Positions 27,191 through 35,363 of a DNA stretch of 64,000 bases are shown one piece after another. The position numbers and the translations under genes are program-made. This stretch comes from Roseateles saccharophilus (GTDB lineage Bacteria; Pseudomonadota; Gammaproteobacteria; Burkholderiales; Burkholderiaceae_C). Under the pieces are notes generated by a model. That model was not told where the DNA came from and did not search any database. It saw only the letters and a program-made list of their open reading frames with translations. Position 1 is the first letter of the stretch, and every line of letters starts with the position of its first letter. The stretch covers positions 350,353 through 414,352 of the forward strand of contig NZ_SMBU01000001.1 in assembly GCF_004342485.1 (NCBI RefSeq), in the 5' to 3' direction.

Positions 27191-29887
27191 ATGAAGAACC
27201 TGACCCGCTTTCCCCTCACCACCGTGGTTTCCGCCTGCCTGCTGGCCCTGCCGCTGCTGAGCCAGCCGGCCCTGGCCCAAGCCACCGACCCCGGCGAGGC
27301 GCAGGCCGACGGCAAGGACAAGTCCAAGCTGGACAAGGTGGTGGTGACGGGCTCCAACATCCGCCGCATCAGCGGCGAGACGCCGAGCCCGGTGCAGACG
27401 CTGAGCGCCGACGACCTCAAGCAGTCCGGCTACAACAGCCTCAGCGAGGTGCTGCAGGGCATCACGGCCAACAACATGGGTTCGCTGAGCCAGGCCAACG
27501 CCTCGGCCTTCGCGGCGGGCGGCGGCGGCGTGTCGCTGCGCGGCCTCACGGTGGGTGCCACGCTGGTGCTGATCAACGGCCACCGGATGGCACCCTACCC
27601 GATGCCCGACGACGGCGAGCGCGATTTCGTCGACCTCTCCTCGATCCCCTTCGACGCGATCGAGCGCGTCGAGGTGCTGAAGGACGGCGCCTCCGCCGTC
27701 TACGGCTCCGATGCGATGGCCGGCGTCGTCAACGTGATCCTCAAGCGCAGCTTCAACGGCACCAACATGCTGGGCGAAGCGGGCCTCTCGGGCAAGGGCG
27801 ACAGCCGCAGCGTGCACGCGGCCGTGACGCACGGCTGGGGCGACTACGGGCAGGACGGCTACAACGCCTACGTGGCGCTGGAATACAAGCAGCGCAACGC
27901 GACCCCGCTGAGCGCGCGCCCCTACCTGACCGTTGCAGACTGGACACCCTATGGCGGCGCCAACCTCAGCAGCGGCTCCAGCCCCTACTACGAGCTCCAA
28001 CCGAAGACGCGCAACATCAACCTGCTGGGCAAGTTCACGAAGAAGATCAGCGAGGACTGGGAGTTCAACATCCAGGGCTCGGTCTTCAACAGCCAGGCCA
28101 CCCAGGTCGGCGTGTTCAACGCCTACCCGGTCGACGCGGCCAGCTCGACGATCACCATCCCCACGCTCAAGTGGGGCCCGGCCAACTACAACAGCCCCAC
28201 CGTCGGCAGCGTCGGGCCGATTCCCGTGCCCGCCGCCTATGCCAATGCGGGCCTGCTGACGCTGTCCGACATCGGCCCGCAGACGCAGAAGGCCGACACC
28301 ACCTCCTACCGCCTGGTGTCCGAACTCAGCGGCACCGCCGGGGACTGGAACATCGACGCCTCGATCGGCTGGACCCGCGCCGAGACCAAGCTGAACGCGA
28401 ACAACTTCCTCAGCGCCTCCGCCTTCAACACGGCCGTCGGCAACAGCAGCTATGTGATCCCCGCCGCCATCCCGGCCAACCCCTATGCGCGGCTCCGCGG
28501 CGTCACCGCGGCAACCTATGCCGCGCTGGCACCGAGCGCCTCGGCCACCTCCACCAGCGACCTGAACTTCCTCAGCGCCCGCGTCTCGCGTGAGTTGGTG
28601 AAGCTCGGCGGCGGCCCGCTGTCCGTGGGCGCGGGCTTCGACCTGATCCACAAATCGACCAACGAGCAATTCCCGGCGGGCTTCTCGTCCGGCGACCAGA
28701 GCTCGCCCATCTACTCCTTCGCGATCGGCAGCCAGAGCATTTCGGCCGCCTACGCCGAAGTGGTGGCACCCCTCACGAAGCAGCTCGAGATCGACGCGGC
28801 GGCGCGTGTGGACCGCTACAACACCTACGGCAGCTCGGCCACGCCCAAGATCGGCTTCAAGTTCACGCCCAGCAAGCAGCTCACGCTGCGCGGCACCTAT
28901 GCCAAGGGCTTCCGCGCGCCGAACGCCGCCGAGATGGGCGTCTCGGGCTCGACCTCGGGCAAGCTCTCGCCCGTGTACGACCCCGTCCAGCAGGTCAACG
29001 TCAGCATCCCCGAGCTGCAGCTCTCGAACCCGAAACTGAAGCCTGAGAAGTCCGACTCCTACACGCTCGGCGTCATCTTCGAGCCGAACGAGATCTTCAA
29101 CTTCTCGCTCGACTACTACGACATCAAGATCAAGAACCAGATCAGCTCGCCGGGCCTGCTGGGGTCCATCCAGATCGCGGCGGCCTACGACCCCGCCAAC
29201 CCGACGACGTCGATCAACAACCCCTACCTGGCGCAGATCTTCCGCAACCCGGACGGCTCGATGGCCTATGAGACCTACAAGTTCGTCAACGCCAGCCAGA
29301 CGCACACCAACGGCGTGGACCTGGACATGCGCGGGCGCTTCGACCTCGGCGAGACCGGCAAGCTGGTCATCGACCTGAGCTTCACCCGCGTCTTCAAGTA
29401 CGACGCCAACTTCTTCGGCACCAACTATCCGCTGGCGGGCACGCACGGCCCGGGCTTCGTCTCCGGCGACACGGGCACGCCGCAAAACCGCGCCGTGCTG
29501 ACGACGACCTGGACCCGCGGGCCCCTGGAGCTGACCGGCACGCTGAACTACACCAGCGGCATCTCGGTGCTCGACCCCTCCTACGGCTACAACGACTGCG
29601 CCACGGCCCTGGCATTCACCTTCCCGAGCGGCAAGGTGCCCAACCAGTTCTGCCGCGTGCCGTCGTTCACCACCTTCAACCTCACCGGCAGGTACGAGGT
29701 CTCCAAGCAGCTCAGCGTGCACGGCTCGATCGTGAACCTGTTCGACCGCCACGCGCCGTATGACCTGCAGACCTTCGGCTCGACCGGCAACGGCGCGCAA
29801 TACGGCGGCGCGCCCTACAACCCCGCGCTGCACCAGGACGGCGCGATCGGCCGCTACTTCACGGTCGGCGCGAGCTACACCTTCTGA
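27191..29887 (+). CDS. TonB-dependent outer-membrane receptor (distinct subfamily)
   Basis: An 898-residue receptor with a signal peptide (ending QPALAQA), TonB-box-like DKVVVTGSNIRRISGE, a plug domain (LSEVLQGITANNMGSL, VSLRGLTVGATLVLINGHRM, IERVEVLKDGASAVYGSDAM) and a barrel ending in SYTF. The plug differs clearly from the two other receptors in the window and matches the large-receptor group common in xanthomonads and sphingomonads. It lies between the diamine aminotransferase and a complete pot transporter in a single run of genes, again coupling a TonB receptor to polyamine import. Confidence 0.92.
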   Translation: MKNLTRFPLTTVVSACLLALPLLSQPALAQATDPGEAQADGKDKSKLDKVVVTGSNIRRISGETPSPVQTLSADDLKQSGYNSLSEVLQGITANNMGSLSQANASAFAAGGGGVSLRGLTVGATLVLINGHRMAPYPMPDDGERDFVDLSSIPFDAIERVEVLKDGASAVYGSDAMAGVVNVILKRSFNGTNMLGEAGLSGKGDSRSVHAAVTHGWGDYGQDGYNAYVALEYKQRNATPLSARPYLTVADWTPYGGANLSSGSSPYYELQPKTRNINLLGKFTKKISEDWEFNIQGSVFNSQATQVGVFNAYPVDAASSTITIPTLKWGPANYNSPTVGSVGPIPVPAAYANAGLLTLSDIGPQTQKADTTSYRLVSELSGTAGDWNIDASIGWTRAETKLNANNFLSASAFNTAVGNSSYVIPAAIPANPYARLRGVTAATYAALAPSASATSTSDLNFLSARVSRELVKLGGGPLSVGAGFDLIHKSTNEQFPAGFSSGDQSSPIYSFAIGSQSISAAYAEVVAPLTKQLEIDAAARVDRYNTYGSSATPKIGFKFTPSKQLTLRGTYAKGFRAPNAAEMGVSGSTSGKLSPVYDPVQQVNVSIPELQLSNPKLKPEKSDSYTLGVIFEPNEIFNFSLDYYDIKIKNQISSPGLLGSIQIAAAYDPANPTTSINNPYLAQIFRNPDGSMAYETYKFVNASQTHTNGVDLDMRGRFDLGETGKLVIDLSFTRVFKYDANFFGTNYPLAGTHGPGFVSGDTGTPQNRAVLTTTWTRGPLELTGTLNYTSGISVLDPSYGYNDCATALAFTFPSGKVPNQFCRVPSFTTFNLTGRYEVSKQLSVHGSIVNLFDRHAPYDLQTFGSTGNGAQYGGAPYNPALHQDGAIGRYFTVGASYTF

Positions 29888-29925
29888 GCGCGAGTCCCGT
29901 GTACGAAGGGCGCGGCGGCAGCAGT

Positions 29926-31035
29926 ATGTTCAAACAATCCACGGCGCTCTTCCTCCTCGGCATCGGCCTGCTGCTCGGCGGCGCGGGTCGCGCGCAGGCC
30001 GCCGAGGAGAAGCTGCTCAACATCTACAACTGGTCGGACTACATCGCCGAGGACACGATCCGCAACTTCGAGAAGGAAACGGGCATCCAGGTCCGCTACG
30101 ACACCTTCGACAACAACGAGATCGTGCACGCCAAGATGGTTGCCGGCGACACCGGCTACGACCTCGTCGTGCCCTCGTCCTACTGGGCCAAGATCCAGGC
30201 CGACGGTGGCCTGCTGCGCAAGATCGACAAGGGCCAGCTCCCCCGCTACGGCAACCTCGACCCGGTGCTGCAGGCCCAGCTGGCCAAGCTCGATCCGGGC
30301 AACCAGTACATGGTGACCTGGCTCTGGGGGTTCTCCACGGTCGGCATCAACGTCGACAAGGTGCGCGCCGCGATCGCACCGCTGCCGCTGCCCGAGAACT
30401 CCTGGGAGCTGCTGTTCAACCCGCGCTACATCTCGCGCCTCAAGTCCTGCGGCGTGAGCTTCATGGACTCGGCGACCGAGGTCATCCCGGCCGCGCTGCA
30501 CTACCTCGGCCTGCCGCCCTACAGCCGCTCGACGGCCGACTATCACGCGCTGCCGCCGCTGCTCAAGAGCATCCGGCCCTACGTGACCCTGTTCAGCTCA
30601 TCGGGCTACATCAACAGCCTGGCCAACGGATCGATCTGCGTGGTGCTCGGCTGGTCCGGCGACATCAACATCGCACGCCAGCGCGCCATCGCCGGCAAGA
30701 CCGGCCAGCGCATCCAAGCCCTGCTGCCCAGTACCGGCGGCATCCTCTTCATGGACACCCTGGTCATCCCGGCGGACGCGCCGCATCCCGGCAACGCCTT
30801 GAAGTTCATCGACTACATCCTGCGCCCCGAAGTCGCCGCGGCGATCTCCAGCAAGGTCTTCTACTCCAGCCCCAACCGCGCCGCGCGCGCGCTGATCCGG
30901 CCCGAGATCGCCAACGACCCGACCGTCTACCCCAGTGACGCCGAGATGGCCCGCATGATCGCGCCCGGCGCGCTGGCCAACGAGACGCGCCGGCAGATGA
31001 CCCACCTCTTCACTGCCTTCAAATCAGGCTATTGA
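29926..31035 (+). CDS. potF: Periplasmic polyamine-binding protein (PotF-like), copy 2
   Basis: A 369-residue exported protein: signal peptide ending GRAQA, then LLNIYNWSDYIAEDTIRNFE, DLVVPSSYWAKIQ and TWLWGFSTVGINVDKV, matching PotF-type proteins. The ATG at 29,926 removes nine uncharged leading residues present if the GTG at 29,899 is used. It is the binding protein of the second importer, directly followed by its ATPase and permeases. Same length as the copy at 6384 but differing in many positions, so the two likely bind different polyamines. Confidence 0.92.
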   Translation: MFKQSTALFLLGIGLLLGGAGRAQAAEEKLLNIYNWSDYIAEDTIRNFEKETGIQVRYDTFDNNEIVHAKMVAGDTGYDLVVPSSYWAKIQADGGLLRKIDKGQLPRYGNLDPVLQAQLAKLDPGNQYMVTWLWGFSTVGINVDKVRAAIAPLPLPENSWELLFNPRYISRLKSCGVSFMDSATEVIPAALHYLGLPPYSRSTADYHALPPLLKSIRPYVTLFSSSGYINSLANGSICVVLGWSGDINIARQRAIAGKTGQRIQALLPSTGGILFMDTLVIPADAPHPGNALKFIDYILRPEVAAAISSKVFYSSPNRAARALIRPEIANDPTVYPSDAEMARMIAPGALANETRRQMTHLFTAFKSGY

Positions 31036-31043
31036 ACATTCCC

Positions 31044-32129
31044 ATGGCATTCCTCGAGATCGACCAGGTGGTCAAAGACTTCGGCGGCGGCGCGGTGGCC
31101 GTGGCCGGCGTGTCGCTGGCCATCGAGCGCGGCGAGATCTTTGCACTGCTGGGCTCCTCCGGTTGCGGCAAGACCACGCTGCTGCGCATGCTCGCCGGGT
31201 TCGAGACGCCCACGGGTGGCCGCATCCTGCTCGACGGGCAGGACCTCGCGGCGCTGCCGCCGCATCTGCGGCCCATCAACATGATGTTCCAGAGCTATGC
31301 GCTGTTCCCGCACCTGACGGTCCGGGACAACATCGCCTTCGGCCTGAAGCGCGAAGGCCGGCCGCGCGCCGAGGTGGCCGAGCGCGTCGAGGCCATGCTC
31401 GAACTCGTGCAGCTCAAGCCCTATGCCGGGCGCAAGCCGCACCAGCTCTCCGGCGGCCAGCAGCAGCGGGTGGCGCTGGCGCGCAGCCTCGCCAAACGGC
31501 CCAGCCTGCTGCTGCTCGACGAGCCGCTCGGCGCCCTCGACAAGAAGCTGCGCGAAGAAACGCAGATCGAGCTCGCACGCATCATCCGTGAGGTCGGCGT
31601 GACCTGCGTGATGGTCACGCACGACCAGGAGGAGGCCATGACGCTGGCCTCGCGCATCGCCGTCATGAGCGAGGGCCGGCTGCTGCAGGTGGGCGCGCCG
31701 CGCGAGATCTACGAGATGCCCGCCACCCGCTTCGTTGCCGACTTCATCGGCAACGTCAACCTGATGGAGGGCACGCTGGAGGTCGACGAGCCCGACCACA
31801 TCGTCGTGGGCTGCGCCGACGTGAAGCATCGCGTCGGCCACGGCATCAGCGGCAGCTGCGGCCAGCCGGTCGCCATCGCGCTGCGGCCCGAGAAGATCCA
31901 GCTCACCCGCGCGGCGCCGGCCGACACGCAGTTCAACGCCGCCCGCGTGCGCGTGCAGGAGCGCGCCTACTTCGGCGCCTACACCGTCTACCACCTGCGG
32001 CTCGCCAGCGGCGCCCGGCTCAAGGTCTCGCTCGCCAACACCGAGCGCCACGGCGAGGCGCCGCTGGCCATCGGCGACGAAGCCTGGGCGCACTGGAGCG
32101 ATCTGGCGCAGATCGTGCTGACGCAGTGA
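31044..32129 (+). CDS. potA: Polyamine-type ABC transporter ATP-binding protein, copy 2
   Basis: A 361-residue ATPase with Walker A GSSGCGKTT, LSGGQQQRVALARSL, LLLLDEPLGALD, VMVTHDQEEAM and a TOBE-type end (ALRPEKIQLTR, YFGAYTVYHLRLA). The ATG at 31,044 is used since the longer frame begins with TTG inside the spacer. It is closely similar to the ATPase at 4939, and belongs to the potF-potA-potB-potC block. Confidence 0.92.
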   Translation: MAFLEIDQVVKDFGGGAVAVAGVSLAIERGEIFALLGSSGCGKTTLLRMLAGFETPTGGRILLDGQDLAALPPHLRPINMMFQSYALFPHLTVRDNIAFGLKREGRPRAEVAERVEAMLELVQLKPYAGRKPHQLSGGQQQRVALARSLAKRPSLLLLDEPLGALDKKLREETQIELARIIREVGVTCVMVTHDQEEAMTLASRIAVMSEGRLLQVGAPREIYEMPATRFVADFIGNVNLMEGTLEVDEPDHIVVGCADVKHRVGHGISGSCGQPVAIALRPEKIQLTRAAPADTQFNAARVRVQERAYFGAYTVYHLRLASGARLKVSLANTERHGEAPLAIGDEAWAHWSDLAQIVLTQ

Positions 32130-33055
32130 TGTTCGGCAAGCGTCTCTCCTTCGCCGGCAAGTTCAACGGCGGCCGCTGGGTCGTCGGCCTGCCCTATGCC
32201 TGGCTGCTGGTCTTCTTCGCGCTGCCCTTCCTGATCGTGCTGCGCATCAGCCTCTCGGAGATGGAGGCGGTGCGCGTCGGCGACATCGTCGGCTATGCCG
32301 ACGGCACGCTGAGCCTGCGGCTGCGGCTGGCCAACTACCTCTTCCTCGGCGACGACGACCTCTACCTGCGCGCCTACCTCAGCAGCCTGCGCTACGCCGG
32401 GCTCACCACCCTCGGCTGCCTCTTCATCGGCTACCCCTTCGCCTACTTCATGGCGCGCAGCGCGCCCAAGCGCCAGCCGCTGCTGATGATGCTGGTGATG
32501 CTGCCGTTCTGGACCTCCTTCCTGCTGCGCGTCTACGCCTGGAAGGTGCTGCTGAGCCCGGGCGGCTGGGTCGCCACGCCCATCCACGCGCTGGGGCTGG
32601 ACCAGGTGCTCGCGGCGCTGGGCCTGATCGAGGCGCCGGGCCTGCTCATGAACACGCCGTTCTCGCTGCTCATCGGCATGGTCTACACCTACCTGCCCTT
32701 CATGGTGCTGCCGCTGTACGCCACGCTGTCCAAGCTCGACCTGCGCCTGCTCGAAGCGGCGGCCGATCTCGGCGCCACGCCGTGGAGCGCGTTCTGGCGC
32801 ATCACGGTGCCGCTCTCGCGCGGCGGCATCGTCGCGGGCTCCATGCTCGTCTTCATTCCCTGTGTCGGCGAGTTCGTCACGCCCGAGCTGCTGGGCGGGC
32901 CGCGCACGCTGATGATCGGCCGCGTGTTGTGGGACGAGTTCTTTGGCAACAACGACTGGCCGCTGGCCTCGGCCATCGCGGTGCTGCTGTCCCTGCTCGT
33001 GCTGCTGCCTATGGTGCTCTACAACAAGGTCCAAGCCCAGGAGGCGAAGCGATGA
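32129..33055 (+). CDS. potB: Polyamine ABC transporter permease 1 (PotB/PotH-like), copy 2
   Basis: A 308-residue permease; its ATG shares one base with the ATPase stop (TGATG). About six membrane segments; PotH-like IGYPFAYFMARSAPKRQPLL and LPFWTSFLLRVYAWKVLL; EAA loop EAAADLGATPWSAFWRITVP; LLGGPRTLMIGRVLWDEFF. It forms the membrane channel with the next gene, which it overlaps by four bases. Confidence 0.9.
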   Translation: MFGKRLSFAGKFNGGRWVVGLPYAWLLVFFALPFLIVLRISLSEMEAVRVGDIVGYADGTLSLRLRLANYLFLGDDDLYLRAYLSSLRYAGLTTLGCLFIGYPFAYFMARSAPKRQPLLMMLVMLPFWTSFLLRVYAWKVLLSPGGWVATPIHALGLDQVLAALGLIEAPGLLMNTPFSLLIGMVYTYLPFMVLPLYATLSKLDLRLLEAAADLGATPWSAFWRITVPLSRGGIVAGSMLVFIPCVGEFVTPELLGGPRTLMIGRVLWDEFFGNNDWPLASAIAVLLSLLVLLPMVLYNKVQAQEAKR

Positions 33056-33873
33056 ACGCCGTCCGACTCTCCCGCGGCGTCAGCCGCGCCTGGCTGGCAG
33101 GCGGCTTCGCCTTCCTCTACCTGCCCATCGTGGCGCTCATCGTCTATTCGTTCAACGACTCGCCGGTGCCCGAGGTCTGGGCCGGCTTCACGCTCAAGTG
33201 GTTCGGCCAGCTCGGGCGCGACGACGAGCTGATCGCCGCTCTGGGCCTGTCGGCGCGCGTGGCCTTCATGAGCGCGACGACCGCCGTGGTGCTGGGCGTG
33301 CTCGCGGCCTGGGCCATGGTCAAGCTGCGGCGCTTTCGCGGCAAGCCGCTGTTCGTCGGCATGATCAACGCACCGCTGCTGATGCCCGAGGTCATCGTCG
33401 GCCTCTCGCTGATGCTGTTCCTCGTCTCGGTGCAGCACCTGCTGGGCTTTCCGCGGCGCGGCTTCGTGACGATCTGGCTGGGCCATGTGCTGCTGTGCCT
33501 GTCCTACGCCACCATCGTCATCGAGGCCCGGCTGCGCGAACTGCCGCCACAGCTGGAGGAGGCCGCGCTCGACCTCGGCGCCAAGCCCTGGCAGATCTTC
33601 TGGCTCGTCACGCTGCCGCTGATCGGGCAATCGCTCGCCTCGGCCTGGCTGCTGAGCTTCACGCTGTCGCTGGATGACGTCGTGCTCTCGGAGTTCCTCT
33701 CCGGGCCGGGCGCGACGACGTTGCCGATGGTGATTTTTTCGCGGGCGCGGCTGGGGCTGTCGCCCAGCATCAACGCCGTCGCCACCGTGATCGTGGCCGT
33801 GGTCTCGCTGGGCGTCATCGCCGTGAGCCTGTGGCTGGCACGTCAAGGCAGAACCAAGGAGAACCGACCATGA
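33052..33873 (+). CDS. potC: Polyamine ABC transporter permease 2 (PotC/PotI-like), copy 2
   Basis: A 273-residue permease, ATG at 33,052 overlapping the previous stop. PotC-type features: FLYLPIVALIVYSFNDSPVP, MVKLRRFRGKPLFVGMINAP, EAA loop EEAALDLGAKPWQIFWLVTL and DDVVLSEFLSGPGATTLPM. The stop overlaps the puuC start by four bases, so import and catabolism are translationally coupled. Confidence 0.9.
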   Translation: MNAVRLSRGVSRAWLAGGFAFLYLPIVALIVYSFNDSPVPEVWAGFTLKWFGQLGRDDELIAALGLSARVAFMSATTAVVLGVLAAWAMVKLRRFRGKPLFVGMINAPLLMPEVIVGLSLMLFLVSVQHLLGFPRRGFVTIWLGHVLLCLSYATIVIEARLRELPPQLEEAALDLGAKPWQIFWLVTLPLIGQSLASAWLLSFTLSLDDVVLSEFLSGPGATTLPMVIFSRARLGLSPSINAVATVIVAVVSLGVIAVSLWLARQGRTKENRP

Positions 33874-35363
33874 GCAACCCTCACGCAACCCTCGACTGGC
33901 ACGCCCGTGCCGCGGCGCTGAAGATCGACGGCCGTGCGCTGATCGGTGGCCGCCGCGTGGCCGCGGCCGAGACCTTCGCCAAGCATTCGCCCATCGACGG
34001 CCGCCTGCTCGGCCCGGTGGTGCGCGGCCAGGCCGCTGATATCGACGCGGCCGTGCGCGCCGCCCGCGCCGCCTTCGAGGACGGCCGCTGGGCCGCCCAG
34101 GCGCCGGCCAAGCGCAAGCGCGTGCTGCAGAAGTTTGCCGGGCTGATCCTCGGCGCGCAGCAGGAGCTCGCGCTGCTCGAAACGCTGGACATGGGCAAGC
34201 CCATCCAGTACGCCTTGGCCGTCGACGTGCCCGCCGCGGCGCGCTGCATCGACTGGTATGCCGAGGCCATCGACAAGATCTACGACGAGATCGCGCCGAC
34301 GGCCGCCAACGCGCTGGCCCTGATCCAGCGCGAGCCCATGGGCGTCATCGGCGCCATCGTGCCCTGGAACTACCCCATGATCATGGCGGCCTGGAAGCTC
34401 GGCCCGGCCCTGGCGGCGGGCAATTCCGTCATCCTGAAGCCCAGCGAGAAGTCGCCGCTGACGGCGCTGCGCCTGGCCGAACTCGCGCTGGAGGCCGGCC
34501 TGCCCGAAGGCGTCTTCAACGTCGTGCCCGGCTTCGGCCACGAGGCCGGCGAGGCGTTGGCCCTGCACCCGGACGTGGACGCCATCGGCTTCACCGGCTC
34601 GACGCGCGTCGGGCGGCGCATGCTCGACTACGCGGGCCGCTCCAACCTCAAGCGCGTCTACAACGAGCTCGGCGGCAAGTCGGCAGTGCTGGTCTTCCCG
34701 GATTTCGACGACCTCGACCGCGCCGCGAAAACCATCGCCGGCAGCATGTTCTTCAATCAGGGCGAGAGCTGCAATGCGCCCTCGCGCGTGTTCGTGCACG
34801 AGAGCATCGCCGACGACTTCGTCCAGCGGCTGGCCGCCGAAGCGCCGCGCTATGCCGCCGCCGACCCGCTCGACCCGAACGCCGTCATGGGCGCCCTCGT
34901 CGACGAAGGGCAGATGCGCACCGTGCTGGGCTATATCGAGGCCGGTACGCAGGACGGCGCCCGCGCCGTCGCCGGAGGTTGCCGTGCCCGCGAGGCGAGC
35001 GGCGGCTATTACGTCGAGCCCACGGTGTTCGACGGCGTGTCCAACAGCATGCGCATCGCACGGGAGGAAATCTTCGGCCCCGTGCTCTCGGTGCTGCGCT
35101 TCAAGGACGAGGCCGACGCCATCGCGCAGGCCAACGACTCCAGCTACGGCCTGCAGGCCAGCGTCTGGACCTCGCATGTGGACCGCGCGCACCGCGTGGC
35201 CCGCAAGCTCCGGGCCGGCACGGTGCATGTCAACCAGTACGACGAGGACGACATCACCGTGCCCTTCGGCGGCTACAAGCAGTCGGGCAACGGCCGCGAC
35301 AAGTCGCTGCACGCCTTCGACAAGTACACCGAACTGAAGACCACCTGGCTGCGGATCAATTGA
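33870..35363 (+). CDS. puuC: Gamma-glutamyl-aminobutyraldehyde dehydrogenase
   Basis: A 497-residue aldehyde dehydrogenase with ETLDMGKPIQYA, IVPWNYPMIMAAWKLGPALA, GFTGSTRVGRRML, NELGGKSAVLVFPDFDDLD, NQGESCNAPSRVFV with the catalytic cysteine, EEIFGPVLSVLRF and FGGYKQSGNGRDKSLHAFDK, the PuuC/AldH-type C-terminus. It oxidises gamma-glutamyl-aminobutyraldehyde from PuuB to gamma-glutamyl-GABA for PuuD. Last gene of the rightward operon; its end overlaps the convergent amidohydrolase gene by 8 bases. Confidence 0.92.
   Translation: MSNPHATLDWHARAAALKIDGRALIGGRRVAAAETFAKHSPIDGRLLGPVVRGQAADIDAAVRAARAAFEDGRWAAQAPAKRKRVLQKFAGLILGAQQELALLETLDMGKPIQYALAVDVPAAARCIDWYAEAIDKIYDEIAPTAANALALIQREPMGVIGAIVPWNYPMIMAAWKLGPALAAGNSVILKPSEKSPLTALRLAELALEAGLPEGVFNVVPGFGHEAGEALALHPDVDAIGFTGSTRVGRRMLDYAGRSNLKRVYNELGGKSAVLVFPDFDDLDRAAKTIAGSMFFNQGESCNAPSRVFVHESIADDFVQRLAAEAPRYAAADPLDPNAVMGALVDEGQMRTVLGYIEAGTQDGARAVAGGCRAREASGGYYVEPTVFDGVSNSMRIAREEIFGPVLSVLRFKDEADAIAQANDSSYGLQASVWTSHVDRAHRVARKLRAGTVHVNQYDEDDITVPFGGYKQSGNGRDKSLHAFDKYTELKTTWLRIN

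Noticed and set aside
24329..29833. A 1834-codon open frame on the minus strand
   Set aside because: It is the antisense of puuB, the aminotransferase and a TonB receptor, all with clear motifs on the plus strand. Its translation is Gly/Ala/Arg/His-rich with no domain, an effect of high GC codon bias.
29899..29925. Upstream GTG start for the second polyamine-binding protein
   Set aside because: The added residues (YEGRGGSS) would precede a perfect signal peptide beginning at the ATG at 29,926.
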